Part shown: piece after piece, positions 49,401 through 58,406 of the stretch | Layout: each line of letters begins with the position of its first letter | How positions within the stretch are numbered: the first letter of the stretch is position 1 | Source: Roseiarcus sp963832305 | GTDB lineage: Bacteria; Pseudomonadota; Alphaproteobacteria; Rhizobiales; Beijerinckiaceae | Length of the DNA: 64,000 nucleotides | NCBI GenBank assembly: GCA_963832305.1 | Contig: CAWHTU010000018.1 | Span: 434,001 to 498,000 of the forward strand | Direction: 5' to 3' | The notes under the pieces: model-generated | Seen by the model: the letters and a program-made list of their open reading frames with translations, nothing else | The model's database searches: none | What the model was told of the DNA's origin: nothing | Translations under genes and position numbers: made by a program

Positions 49401-49622
49401 ATGGTTGACAAGGGGCTCACGCCGGAGGAGCGCGACGCGCTCATCGGGCACATCGAGCGGCTGCGCGAGGAGCATCGCGATCTCGACGCAGCGATCGAGG
49501 CGCTGCTGGACGCCGGACAGGCGGACCAGTTGCAGGTGCAGCGGCTCAAGAAGCGCAAGCTGCTGTTGCGCGACAAGCTCTCCCGGCTCGAGGACCAGCT
49601 GACCCCCGACATCATCGCTTGA
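49401..49622 (+). CDS. DUF465 (YdcH-like) small coiled-coil protein, second copy
   Basis: The 73-residue protein (MVDKGLTPEERDALIGHIER at the start, QVQRLKKRKLLLRDKLSRLE near the end) has the same two-helix pattern as its divergent neighbour. The region between them (49140-49400) has no gene. Paired DUF465 genes are seen in related bacteria; function is unknown. Confidence 0.82.
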   Translation: MVDKGLTPEERDALIGHIERLREEHRDLDAAIEALLDAGQADQLQVQRLKKRKLLLRDKLSRLEDQLTPDIIA

Positions 49623-50028
49623 TGGGGCGGCGCGCGGAAGGTTTTCCAAATCGAGGGAAGCGTTTGCAAAGGCGGACGGAAGCGCTTTCAAAGGGAATGG
49701 AAGGGAAATCCAAACTTCTTGCTTCCGCGTGGCCAGATCTTTCAATAGCTTAAGGCCGCTTTTGGGCGATCCGCGCCCAAAATGCCGGTCGTGAACGTTA
49801 AAATCTTCCGAGCCGTCCCGGCGGGATGCGCGACTTTCTTGTCCCGGCGCGGAGGGCGTCGCGGGCGGGGTTCATCACGGGTTCGGTTATAGCATGGTTT
49901 TCAGCAACACGGGAAGCATTTTCTGAAAATTCGATCCGGCGATTGCGCCATGGGTTCAGGTTGAATTTTGTCATCGCCGTCGAAATCCACCCCGCTAAGC
50001 TGAGGCCTCTCGCGCCCCGGAGCCCGCC
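49623..50028. other. Intergenic region with no recognised gene
   Basis: This 406-bp gap contains GGAAGCG(C/T)TT(T/G)C-like repeats near 49650-49700 and is less GC-rich than its surroundings around 49870-49970. No RNA gene, coding frame or clear terminator was seen. Confidence 0.4.
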
Positions 50029-50238
50029 ATGCCCTATGCGGTGAACGCCGACCTGCCGCCGTCCGTCCGTTCGCACCTGCCCGAACATGCCCAGGACATC
50101 TTTCGCGAGGCGTTCAATCACGCCCACGCCGCCCACGCGAACGACCCCCGGCAGGAGGAAGCCGCCTTCCGCATCGCCTGGGCGGCGGTGAAGCGCGAAT
50201 ACGAGAAGGTTGGCGAGGCGTGGGTGGCGAAGAGGTAG
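50029..50238 (+). CDS. ChaB family protein
   Basis: The 69-residue protein (MPYAVNADLPPSVRSHLPEH, AQDIFREAFNHAHAAHANDP, FRIAWAAVKREYEKVG) is full length for ChaB, named for its link to the cation transporter ChaA. The small helical fold has no certain function. ChaA is not adjacent here. Confidence 0.88.
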   Translation: MPYAVNADLPPSVRSHLPEHAQDIFREAFNHAHAAHANDPRQEEAAFRIAWAAVKREYEKVGEAWVAKR

Positions 50239-50267
50239 GCGCGGACCGTCCACTCCCCGGCGCTAAT

Positions 50268-50296
50268 AGAAAGGCCCCGCCCGGAGGCGGCCTCTG
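50268..50296 (-). terminator. Weak rho-independent-like terminator of the PEP-CTERM gene
   Basis: On the minus strand AGGCCGCC...GGCGGGGCCT forms an imperfect GC-rich stem, followed by TTTCT. It lies about 20 bp after the PEP-CTERM stop. The T-tract is short, so confidence is limited. Confidence 0.4.
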
Positions 50297-50317
50297 TTGT
50301 CGTCCCTGCTCGCGCCT

Positions 50318-51022
50318 TTACGCCGCGACGCGGGCCTTGACGGTCTGGCGATAGCCGAGGAAGCCGAGGCCGGCGAAGCCCGCGATCATCATCACCCAGG
50401 TCGACGGCTCGGGAACCGAGGACGAGAACGTCAATTGGAACGCCAGAGTCTGGGGCTGCGTGACCCAACTTTCGAGCGGTTCTTGCAGACCCATTGAATA
50501 AGTCGTCGAATTCGTACCCGAAGCCGTCTCGACGCCCCAGGAGCCGTCTGGCTCAAGAGTGCCCTGGGTGAGCACGAACCAATATTGCGTCCCCGGGGTC
50601 AAAGTCAGGGAAGCGAACGATGCATTATAGGCGTATTCGTCCCATCCCCCTTGATCGAGCGGCCCGCCGATTGTGTTGCCGGTCGCGGTCTGGTTCGCAG
50701 AGCCGACGCTATACGATTGGATTGCGCTGCCCGGGATTCCCGAATCGTCTGAATAGATACTGATGGTGAAGTCAGGCGAGCCGCCGCATGTCGTCGCCGG
50801 GAAGCACCCGCCCCACCAGTTGGCGTCGTTGACGACATTTGAGCCCGAGACAAGTGTGAAACTCATCGCTTCCAATGCGGGCGACTGAGCATAGAGTTGG
50901 CCGCCCTGATCCGGCGCGCCGCCGTCAAAGACGACCACGTCCGCCGCCGATGCGGGCAGCGACGCAAAGGCGAGAAAAACCGCCGCTGAAGCCGCCTTCC
51001 CCAACGAGACACGATTTGCCAT
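50318..51022 (-). CDS. PEP-CTERM sorting-domain protein
   Basis: The 234-residue protein has an N-terminal signal peptide (AASAAVFLAFASLPASAAD), a beta-rich extracellular domain (VVVFDGGAPDQGGQLYAQSP, PDFTISIYSDDSGIPGSAIQ, TPGTQYWFVLTQGTLEPDGS) and a C-terminal VPEPSTWVMMIAGFAGLGF tail with a basic end (YRQTVKARVAA). The PEP motif plus helix plus arginine end is the exosortase recognition signal, so the product should be processed and sent to the cell surface or extracellular matrix. No exosortase gene lies in the window. The domain resembles choice-of-anchor sequences. Confidence 0.88.
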   Translation of the reverse strand: MANRVSLGKAASAAVFLAFASLPASAADVVVFDGGAPDQGGQLYAQSPALEAMSFTLVSGSNVVNDANWWGGCFPATTCGGSPDFTISIYSDDSGIPGSAIQSYSVGSANQTATGNTIGGPLDQGGWDEYAYNASFASLTLTPGTQYWFVLTQGTLEPDGSWGVETASGTNSTTYSMGLQEPLESWVTQPQTLAFQLTFSSSVPEPSTWVMMIAGFAGLGFLGYRQTVKARVAA

Positions 51023-51365
51023 TTCGAACCCCCTTCAGTCGACGGGCTTCGGAGTTGCGCACGGATCACCACCCGCAGCAACGTAATCCCCGCATTGTTA
51101 ATCTCCATCATGGTTCCGTTGCTGTCAATTCCCTTTTGGGTCAACAGCGATAAATTATGGAGTCGTGGCGCCCATCCGGCCGACGTTGGGCGCGCCGGGC
51201 CGCGGAAGTGGCCGACTACCGAACCGCGTTCGCGTTTGACAATTTTTCTTATTGTATTACTAATTGCCGCGTCCGACATGTCCGGGCCAACAAGCGCGGT
51301 TCGCCGCCGATATCCCGACATCGATTCGGATGATTCAGGTTAGAACGTCAATAGGGAGGAGATTC
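51023..51365. other. Regulatory region between the PEP-CTERM gene and ytfQ
   Basis: This 343-bp divergent region contains an AT-rich island at 51237-51266, unusual for this GC-rich DNA. It holds the candidate promoter and GntR operator and is followed by the ytfQ SD (GGGAGGAG). No gene is called in it. Confidence 0.5.
51236..51263 (+). promoter_or_regulatory. Candidate ytfQ promoter with FadR/GntR-type operator
   Basis: TTGACA at 51236-51241 is a perfect -35 box; TACTAA at 51258-51263 is a moderate -10 at 16-bp spacing. TTGTATTACTA at 51252-51262 matches the FadR-subfamily operator consensus TNGTNNNACNA exactly and overlaps the -10. The GntR/FCD gene at the end of the operon is the likely regulator. 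This is an inference from pattern and position. Confidence 0.55.
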
Positions 51366-52295
51366 ATGCACTTATACAAGTGGCTGGGCGGCGCGGCCGT
51401 CGGCTTGGGCCTCATGATGGCCGGATCGTCGGCCTTCGCGGTCACAATCGGGTTTTCGCAGGTCGGCGACGAGGGCGACTGGCGCCCCGCGTGGTCGAAG
51501 GACATGCAGGAAGAGGCGAAGAAGGAGGGCATTGACCTCAAATTCGCCGACGCCCAGGGCAAGGAAGAAGAACAGCTCAAGGCCGTTCGTTCGTTTATCG
51601 CCCAGAAGGTCGACGCCATCATCATCGCGCCGGTTGTCGTCACCGGGTGGGATCAGGTGCTCGGCGAGGCGAAGAAAGCCGGTATTCCGGTTTTCCTGGC
51701 CGATCGCGACGTCGACACGGCCGATAAATCCCTCTTCGTCACCCGCATTTCGGCCGACTTCAACCTCGAGGGCCGGCTTGCCGGCGCCTGGCTCGCCCAG
51801 GCGAGCAAGGGCAACTGCAACATCGTCGAGCTTCAGGGCACCACCGGCGCGGCGCCGGCGATCGAGCGCAAGAAAGGCTTCGAGGCCGTCATCTCGCTGT
51901 TCCCGAACATGAAGATCGTCAAGACGCAGAGCGGCAACTTCACCACCGACGGCGGCAAGCAGGTGATGGAGGCCTTCATCAAGTCGACCGACAATCTCAA
52001 GGGCATCTGCGGCGTGTTCGCGCACAACGACAACATGCAGCTCGGCGCGATCCAGGCGATGAAGGAAGCCGGCCTCAAGCCCGGCAAGGACTTCCTGATG
52101 GTGTCGGTCGACTATGTGCCGGCAGAGAAGGAAGCGCTTGCGGCGGGCGACGCCAACGCGTCGGTCGAACTGCGCTCGGCGATCGGCAAATATATCTACC
52201 CCGTCGTGACCAACTACCTGAAGGACAAGAAAGAGCTGCTGAAGTGGATCGTAATCCCCTCCGATCTGCATACGGCGGCGACGCCCGGCGGCTGA
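51366..52295 (+). CDS. ytfQ: Sugar ABC transporter substrate-binding protein, YtfQ type
   Basis: The ATG at 51366 follows GGGAGGAG. The 309-residue protein has a signal peptide (GGAAVGLGLMMAGSSAFA) and a periplasmic type I binding fold: VTIGFSQVGDEGDWRPAWSK, QLKAVRSFIAQKVDAIIIAP, FLADRDVDTADKSLFVTRIS, GVFAHNDNMQLGAIQAMKEA and MVSVDYVPAEKEALAAGDAN. These match YtfQ, which binds galactofuranose in E. coli. The operon order is that of ytfQRT-yjfF. The exact furanose or pyranose ligand here is not proven. Confidence 0.85.
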   Translation: MHLYKWLGGAAVGLGLMMAGSSAFAVTIGFSQVGDEGDWRPAWSKDMQEEAKKEGIDLKFADAQGKEEEQLKAVRSFIAQKVDAIIIAPVVVTGWDQVLGEAKKAGIPVFLADRDVDTADKSLFVTRISADFNLEGRLAGAWLAQASKGNCNIVELQGTTGAAPAIERKKGFEAVISLFPNMKIVKTQSGNFTTDGGKQVMEAFIKSTDNLKGICGVFAHNDNMQLGAIQAMKEAGLKPGKDFLMVSVDYVPAEKEALAAGDANASVELRSAIGKYIYPVVTNYLKDKKELLKWIVIPSDLHTAATPGG

Positions 52296-52422
52296 CGGCT
52301 GCGCCTCCGGAGGTCAAGGCAAAGGGCGGCGTTTCGCGCGAAGCGAGACGCCGCTTTCCAAGGTACGACGCTGACCGCTTGTGCGGACGCGGCAATCGAG
52401 TTAGTTTCTGCATCACGAATAT

Positions 52423-53946
52423 TTGACGGCGCGCGTGGCGGGGACTTTGACGGCGCGGATTGAAATGCTCGGCATATCGAAGGCGTTTCCCGGCGTCCGG
52501 GCGCTCGATCATGTCGATTTCCGCGTCGAGGCCGGCGAGGTCCATGCGCTCATGGGCGAAAACGGCGCCGGCAAGTCGACTCTCATCAAGATCATGACCG
52601 GCGCGCTGAGGCGCGACGAAGGCGAAATTCGCATCGACGGCCGTCCGGTCGAGATCGGCTCGCCCGGCGAAGCGCGCGCGATGGGCGTCGGCACAGTCTA
52701 CCAGGAAGTCAATCTTATCCCGACCATGTCGGTGACCAAGAATCTGACTCTTGGCCGCCAGCCGCGCCAGTTCGGTCTCATTTCTTGGCGTTCCGCGCGC
52801 AGCCTCGCCCGCGAGCGGCTCAAGCGACTCAAGATCGACATCGACGTCGAGCGGACGCTTGGATCCTATTCGCTCGCGATCCAGCAGCTCGTCGCCATCG
52901 CTCGCGCGCTCGAGGACGACACGCGGGTGCTCGTGCTCGACGAGCCGACCGCGAGCCTCGACGCCGATGAGGTCGAGCTCCTCTTCCAGATCCTCCGCGA
53001 CCTCAAGTCCCGCGGCATTGCGATTGTGTTCATCACCCATTTCCTCGATCAAGTCTACCGGATCGCCGATCGCATATCGGTGCTGCGCAACGGGCGCCTC
53101 GTCGGCGAGGCGGCGACGGCCGAGCTTCCGCGGCTTAAGCTGATTGCGCTGATGCTCGGACGCGAACTCGAAGAGACGAAGGAACGCGTCAAAGCCGCCC
53201 ATCACGCTACGAAGGGAGAGCCGATCCTCGTCGCTGAGGGCCTCGCGCGACGCCGCGTCATGGCGCCGTTCGACCTCGCCCTGCGGCCCGGCGAGGTCGT
53301 GGGACTGGCCGGCCTCCTCGGATCGGGACGCACGGAAGTCGCCAAGCTCGTCTTTGGCGCGATCCGGCGCGATTCCGGAAACCTCGAAGTGGCGGGCGAG
53401 AAGGTGACGTCGCAATCGCCGCGGCAGTCGCTGCGGCACGGGATGGCGTTCTGCCCGGAGGACCGCAAAGCGGAGGGGATATTCGCCGAGCTCAGTGTGC
53501 GCGAGAACATCATTCTCGGGCTCCAGACCAAGCGCGGATGGCTCGCCCGCCTCTCCTACGCGGAGCAGGAGCGGCTCGCGCAGGAAATGATCGAGGCGCT
53601 GGAGATCGCCACGCCGGACGCCGACAAGCCGGTCGGCCAGCTCTCTGGCGGCAACCAGCAGAAGGTCGTGCTCGCTCGCTCGCTGGTGTCGGGTCCCAGC
53701 ATTCTCATTCTCGACGAGCCGACGCGCGGGATCGACGTCGGCGCCCACGCTGAGGTCGTTGCGCTGATTCGCAAGCTTTGCGCGGAGGGGCTTGCGCTCC
53801 TGGTCGCGTCCTCGGAACTGGACGAACTGGTCGCCGTCAGCGACCGGATCGCGGTTCTGCGCGACCGGAAAAAGATCGGCGAGATCGCGGGCGGCGACAT
53901 CACCCGCGAGACCATCATCCGCACCATCGCCGGCGCGCGCTCGTGA
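52423..53946 (+). CDS. ytfR: Sugar ABC transporter ATP-binding protein, YtfR type
   Basis: This is a double ATPase. The first half has Walker A GENGAGKST and the D-loop segment VLVLDEPTASLDADEVELLF. The second half has the degenerate P-loop GLLGSGRTEVAKLVFGAIRR, the signature LSGGNQQKVVLARSLVSG and ILILDEPTRGIDVGAHAEVV. This layout is usual for simple-sugar importers. TTG at 52423 is the longest start; a TTG at 52447 or an ATG at 52465 (MLGISKAFPGVRALDHVDF) is also possible. Its stop overlaps the next gene by GTGA. Confidence 0.88.
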   Translation: MTARVAGTLTARIEMLGISKAFPGVRALDHVDFRVEAGEVHALMGENGAGKSTLIKIMTGALRRDEGEIRIDGRPVEIGSPGEARAMGVGTVYQEVNLIPTMSVTKNLTLGRQPRQFGLISWRSARSLARERLKRLKIDIDVERTLGSYSLAIQQLVAIARALEDDTRVLVLDEPTASLDADEVELLFQILRDLKSRGIAIVFITHFLDQVYRIADRISVLRNGRLVGEAATAELPRLKLIALMLGRELEETKERVKAAHHATKGEPILVAEGLARRRVMAPFDLALRPGEVVGLAGLLGSGRTEVAKLVFGAIRRDSGNLEVAGEKVTSQSPRQSLRHGMAFCPEDRKAEGIFAELSVRENIILGLQTKRGWLARLSYAEQERLAQEMIEALEIATPDADKPVGQLSGGNQQKVVLARSLVSGPSILILDEPTRGIDVGAHAEVVALIRKLCAEGLALLVASSELDELVAVSDRIAVLRDRKKIGEIAGGDITRETIIRTIAGARS

Positions 53947-55010
53947 CGCCGCAGTCGAACCTCGAAACCGAGACCGTCCCGCTCTCCTCGCGTCCCGCCG
54001 CTTTCCTGCGCCTGCGCGGGATCTTTCGCCACCGCGCGATCTGGCCGCTCTTGGCGCTCGTGCTCATTCTCGCGGTCGACGGGATGATCTCGCCCGGCTT
54101 CTTCAATATCCGTATCGTTGACGGACGGCTGTTCGGCAACCTCATCGACATCCTCTACCGCGCGACGCCGACGGCGATCGTCGGGCTCGGCATGGCGGTC
54201 GTGATCGGCACGAAAGGCATCGACCTTTCGGTCGGCTCGATCATCGCGATCGTTGGCGCGGTCATCACCTGGCGCATTCATGGGGGCGATCCGCATTTCG
54301 TCGTTCTGCTCTGCGCGCTCGGGGTCGGGATTCTCTGCGGGCTATGGAACGGCTTTCTTGTCGCCGTTCTCGACATTCAGCCGATCATCGCGACCCTGAT
54401 CCTGATGGTCTCCGGGCGCGGCATCGGCCTTATGATCAACCTGCTCTACGGCGGCACCAATCCAAGCTTCACCAGCCCCTTCCTGCAGGGGCTCAGCGTC
54501 GGCCATGTCGGCCTCGTACCGACCCGGCTCCTTCTCGGGGGCGCAATTTTCGGCGTCCTCTGGCTGCTCATCCGCCGGACTGCGCTCGGCCTCTTTCTCG
54601 AATCGGTCGGCGGCAACTCGGCGGCCGCCGATCTGGCCGGAATCAACGCCCGCCTGATCAAATACGCGGCCTACATCATCTGCGGCCTGTGCGCCGCCTG
54701 GGCCGGCGTGATCCTGGCGGCCGACACGCATACGTCCGATCCGGTCAGCATCGGCCTTTACATCGAGCTCGACGCCATTCTCGCCGTCGTCATCGGCGGC
54801 GGTTCGCTCTCGGGCGGCCGCATCTACCTCGGCATGACGATTCTCGGCGCGCTGGTCATCCAGACGCTGACCACCTCGATCCTGACAAGCGGGCTGCCGC
54901 CCGAATACAATCTTGTCGTCAAGGCGGTCGTCGTGGTTGTCGTCCTGCTGCTGCAGTCGGACAACCTTCGCGCGGCGCTCTCGAAAGGCCTTGGCGGGAG
55001 CAGGCGATGA
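53943..55010 (+). CDS. ytfT: Sugar ABC transporter permease, YtfT type
   Basis: The GTG at 53943 overlaps the ATPase stop. The 355-residue permease of the RbsC/AraH group has an N-terminal cytoplasmic stretch and about ten helices. Conserved segments are TPTAIVGLGMAVVIGTKGID, LSVGSIIAIVGAVITWRIHG, QPIIATLILMVSGRGIGLMI, and VGGNSAAADLAGINARLIKY. It forms the channel with the following YjfF-type permease; its stop overlaps that start (ATGA). Confidence 0.87.
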   Translation: MTPQSNLETETVPLSSRPAAFLRLRGIFRHRAIWPLLALVLILAVDGMISPGFFNIRIVDGRLFGNLIDILYRATPTAIVGLGMAVVIGTKGIDLSVGSIIAIVGAVITWRIHGGDPHFVVLLCALGVGILCGLWNGFLVAVLDIQPIIATLILMVSGRGIGLMINLLYGGTNPSFTSPFLQGLSVGHVGLVPTRLLLGGAIFGVLWLLIRRTALGLFLESVGGNSAAADLAGINARLIKYAAYIICGLCAAWAGVILAADTHTSDPVSIGLYIELDAILAVVIGGGSLSGGRIYLGMTILGALVIQTLTTSILTSGLPPEYNLVVKAVVVVVVLLLQSDNLRAALSKGLGGSRR

Positions 55011-55969
55011 ACGAGAAATATCTGCCGCTCGTCGCCACGATCGCCGTCTTCCTCGCTCTCTTCATCACCGGCGGGCTGCTCTACAACAATTTCTTCTCGA
55101 CCCAGGTCATCGGCGACATCCTGGCCGACAACGCCTTCATCATCACCGCCGCGATCGGCGCGACCTTCGTCATTCTGAGCGGCGGGATCGACCTCTCGAT
55201 CGGGTCGATGATCGGCTTCGTCGGCGTCGTCATGGCCAATCTCGATCCGCTCGGGTGGCATCCGCTTGCCTCGGGGGCGCTGATGCTCGCTTTCGGCCTC
55301 TCCTTCGGCGCGCTTCAGGGCCTCATCGTCGACTTTTGCGAGATTCAGCCTTTCATCGTCACGCTCGCCGGCCTCTTCCTGCTGCGCGGCAGCTGCTTCA
55401 TGATCAATCTCGATTCGGTCCCGATCCGGCATCCTTTCGTCGCCTGGTTCGCCGGATTGAGCATTCCGCTGCCTGGAGGCGGCGAACTTCGGAGTTCGGC
55501 GATCACCATGCTGATCGCGCTTGCGGCGGCGATCGTCATCGCCCATTTCACCCGCTTCGGCGCCAATGTCTATGCGATCGGCGGCGACCGGACGTCGGCC
55601 AAGCTGATGGGCGTGCCGATGCGGCGCACGACGATTGCGATCTATGCCCTCGGCGGCTTCTACAGCGCGCTCGGCGGCGTGATCTACGCCCTTTACACGT
55701 CTTCGGGCTATCCGCTCGCGGGCACCGGAAACGAGCTCTCCGCGATCGCCGCGGTGGTGCTCGGCGGCACGGTGCTGACCGGCGGCGTCGGCATGGTTGC
55801 GGGGACGCTGTTCGGCGGCATGATCCTCGGCTTGATCGCGACCCTGATCAATTTCAATGGGTCGTTGAACGGAGCCTGGATCATGATCAGCGGCGGAGTT
55901 CTCCTGTTCCTGTTCATCGTGTTGCAGCGATCCCTGCTTTCATCGTTCAGGCTGAGGGGCGTCGGTTGA
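55007..55969 (+). CDS. yjfF: Sugar ABC transporter permease, YjfF type
   Basis: The 320-residue permease has NAFIITAAIGATFVILSGGI, DLSIGSMIGFVGVVMANLDP, QPFIVTLAGLFLLRGSCFMI, AIGGDRTSAKLMGVPMRRTT and VVLGGTVLTGGVGMVAGTLF, typical of the YjfF/RbsC group. The ATG at 55007 overlaps the ytfT stop. It completes the importer, which ends 3 bp before the GntR gene. Confidence 0.87.
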   Translation: MNEKYLPLVATIAVFLALFITGGLLYNNFFSTQVIGDILADNAFIITAAIGATFVILSGGIDLSIGSMIGFVGVVMANLDPLGWHPLASGALMLAFGLSFGALQGLIVDFCEIQPFIVTLAGLFLLRGSCFMINLDSVPIRHPFVAWFAGLSIPLPGGGELRSSAITMLIALAAAIVIAHFTRFGANVYAIGGDRTSAKLMGVPMRRTTIAIYALGGFYSALGGVIYALYTSSGYPLAGTGNELSAIAAVVLGGTVLTGGVGMVAGTLFGGMILGLIATLINFNGSLNGAWIMISGGVLLFLFIVLQRSLLSSFRLRGVG

Positions 55970-55972
55970 GAT

Positions 55973-56920
55973 TTGCTCGAGGGCCATGGCGCGGGTCTCC
56001 ACACATTGACTAGAGCGCCTCAGCGCGCCCGCGCCGGCGCACAACGATCGGGGGCAGAGCTCGCGGAGCGGCGCGACCGCGCTGCCCAGAGGTTCGAGCG
56101 CAATATCCGTACGTCGCTCGCCGGGCGGCTCGGCCGTGAGATCGTCGGCGGAATTTATCCGCCCGGTTCACTCCTGCCCAACGCGGCCGATATGTGCGCG
56201 CGCTTTTCCGTGTCACGCACTGCGCTGAGGGAAGCCTATAGCGTGCTTACCGCCAAGGCGATGATCGTCGCGCGGCCGAAGATCGGCACCCGCGTCAGGC
56301 CCAAGGCCGACTGGAACATGCTCGATCCGGAGGTGCTGTCCTGGCATTTGCAGACGACGCCGACCGAGAGCTTCGTCGCCGAACTGTTCGTGCTGCGGCA
56401 GATGGTGGAGCCCGAGGCGGCGGCGCTCGCGGCCAAGGCGCACGCGCGCCCCACGATCGACCGGATCGCCGACGCCTATCGGCGCATGGACCAGTTCAAG
56501 GACGGCGCAGGCGATCTGATCGGCGCGGATCTCGACTTCCACATGGGCATCCTCGAGGCGACCGGAAATCACTTTCTCACCGCGCTCGGCGGCCTCATCC
56601 GCACTTCGCTCGAATGCACCTTCGAACTGAGCTGGGAGGGCGCCTCCCGGATTCAGGACGACCGCCTGCATCAGCACCGCGGAATCTTCGAGGCCATCCG
56701 CGACGGCTCGCCGGAACTGGCCAAGATCCGCATGACCGAGCTTCTCGAGCGACTCGATGAACGATGTGCGGCAATATCTCACGCAGCGCGACGCGGCCAG
56801 GGAGTCGGCAGCCGCGCGACCGCTGTAGAGGCGATCGCTGGCGGCGCTCAGGCGGCGGCGCTCGTCTCGCGCGCCCTGAGGCGCGCCGCCACTTGCTCGT
56901 CGGTGAGCCTCGCCTCGTAG
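55973..56920 (+). CDS. GntR-family (FadR/FCD) transcriptional regulator
   Basis: The protein has a GntR winged helix near residues 45-105 (LAGRLGREIVGGIYPPGSLL, RFSVSRTALREAYSVLTAKA, KIGTRVRPKADWNMLDP) and an FCD ligand-binding domain (LFVLRQMVEPEAAALAAKAH, DLDFHMGILEATGNHFLTAL, DRLHQHRGIFEAIRDGSPEL). The FCD Asp/His residues bind metal and a sugar acid or similar effector in relatives. TTG at 55973 is the longest start; another TTG is at 56006. The C-terminal 45 residues are beyond the usual family end and overlap the convergent ClC gene by 73 bp. It probably controls the ytf operon. Confidence 0.87.
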   Translation: MLEGHGAGLHTLTRAPQRARAGAQRSGAELAERRDRAAQRFERNIRTSLAGRLGREIVGGIYPPGSLLPNAADMCARFSVSRTALREAYSVLTAKAMIVARPKIGTRVRPKADWNMLDPEVLSWHLQTTPTESFVAELFVLRQMVEPEAAALAAKAHARPTIDRIADAYRRMDQFKDGAGDLIGADLDFHMGILEATGNHFLTALGGLIRTSLECTFELSWEGASRIQDDRLHQHRGIFEAIRDGSPELAKIRMTELLERLDERCAAISHAARRGQGVGSRATAVEAIAGGAQAAALVSRALRRAATCSSVSLAS

Positions 56921-58239
56921 ATCGAGCGCCGCTCGATCAGACGCGAGGTCGCGGTGGCGACGATAATCGCGGTCAGCATCGGCAACGCGAAAGCGCGCGC
57001 TTGGCCGGTCAATTCCATCATCAGCACCAGCGACGAGATCGGTCCCTGCGTCGTCGCGGCGAGCATTGCGCCGGCGCCGAGCAGCGCAAAGAGCCCGATC
57101 TCGCCGCCGGGATGAACCGACAGCCAGAGACCGCCGAGCGCCGCGCCGATCAATGCGCCGGCGGCGAGCGAGGGCGTGAACAACCCGCCCGGCGCGCCGC
57201 TCGCCGCGGAAGCGACAGTCGCGAGCGGCCGCAGCAGAAAAAGAGCCGCTAGGGCGACGGGAGCGAGCGGATGGCCGAACAGAAGCTGGGCGAGATCCTG
57301 GCCATTGCCGAGCAACTCGGGAAAGACGATCGACAGAAGTCCAACAATCCCCAGGGCCGCCGGCGGTGCGATCATGCGCCGCCAGCCTGACGGTCGGACC
57401 CGATCGGCCCATGCGATCGCCCGAACAAAAACGACGGACCACAGGCCGATGAACGGCGAGGCGACGATCGCCCACAGGTAGACATCAGGCGAAATGGCGT
57501 AGAGCGGGACTGTGTAGAGGGGCGCATTGGGGATGACGAAGCTCGCCGTCTTGACCGCGATCAGCGAGGCGGCGAGCGCGGGCATGACCAGCCTCAGCGC
57601 CAGCGTCCCCCGCAGCACTTCGAGCGCAAACAGGGCGCCGCCGAGCGGAACGCTATAGACGGCGGCCATTCCGGCGCCGGCGCCGATCGCGACCATAAGG
57701 CGTCGCTCATCGTCCGAAAGCTTTTGCAGGTCGGAGGCCAGGTTGCCGAAGACCCCGCCGAACTGCTTCGGCGCGCCCTCGCGCCCGAGCGGCGCGCCCA
57801 TGCCGACGATGACGATCGACAGCACGGCGCTGCCGATCGTCCTGAGCGCCGGCAGGCGGCCGGCCTGGAACCAGATCGCCGCGGTGATCTCGATACCGTT
57901 GCCGGTGGTGAGCCGCGTCAGCAGCCATTGGCCTGCGCTGGTGATGAGCCCGGCGCCGAGCAGCAAGGCGACATGGCGCAATGGGCTGGTCTGCCGCGCC
58001 GCCTCGAGCAGCGCTTCCGGCTCGGCTGTGCCCCAGGCGAGCGCTTGCGCTGCCTTGAACAATAAGGTCAGAGCGGCCGCGCCAAGTCCGGCGCACACGC
58101 CGGTCAGCGCGACGGCGAGCCAGAAGCCGAGCGCGCCGGGGTCGCGAAGCGTCGCCGGGACTCTCCCGCCGGCCGGCGTCGGCCCGGCGGCGTCTGGCGC
58201 GGGGAGGTTCGACGCTAACTCCAATTCCGGCCTCCGCAT
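56848..58239 (-). CDS. ClC-type chloride channel or antiporter
   Basis: The protein has the three ClC selectivity-filter regions: GNGIEITAAIWFQAG, MGAPLGREGAPKQFGGVFGN and GAPGGLFTPSLAAGALIGAA. Many membrane helices and SSLVLMMELTGQARAFALPM follow. GREGAPKQ differs from the common GREGPxxQ by Ala for Pro at one place. The start at 58239 (MRRPELELAS) is preferred; a GTG at 58332 would add 31 basic residues. Whether it is a channel or a proton-coupled exchanger is not decided here. Confidence 0.87.
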   Translation of the reverse strand: MRRPELELASNLPAPDAAGPTPAGGRVPATLRDPGALGFWLAVALTGVCAGLGAAALTLLFKAAQALAWGTAEPEALLEAARQTSPLRHVALLLGAGLITSAGQWLLTRLTTGNGIEITAAIWFQAGRLPALRTIGSAVLSIVIVGMGAPLGREGAPKQFGGVFGNLASDLQKLSDDERRLMVAIGAGAGMAAVYSVPLGGALFALEVLRGTLALRLVMPALAASLIAVKTASFVIPNAPLYTVPLYAISPDVYLWAIVASPFIGLWSVVFVRAIAWADRVRPSGWRRMIAPPAALGIVGLLSIVFPELLGNGQDLAQLLFGHPLAPVALAALFLLRPLATVASAASGAPGGLFTPSLAAGALIGAALGGLWLSVHPGGEIGLFALLGAGAMLAATTQGPISSLVLMMELTGQARAFALPMLTAIIVATATSRLIERRSIYEARLTDEQVAARLRARETSAAA

Positions 58240-58406
58240 CAGGGCTCGGACCCGCGCGCCCCAAACGAGAGGCCTACAGCGCCGGGCGACGCTGCGCAAA
58301 GTCCGCTGCAGGCCCGCCGCCGCGCGCCGCACGCTTGCGCCCCCCGCGACCTTCCTTTAAGCGCAAATGCCATGATTCGCGTCGACTCGGGCCTAGGCGG
58401 GCGCCT

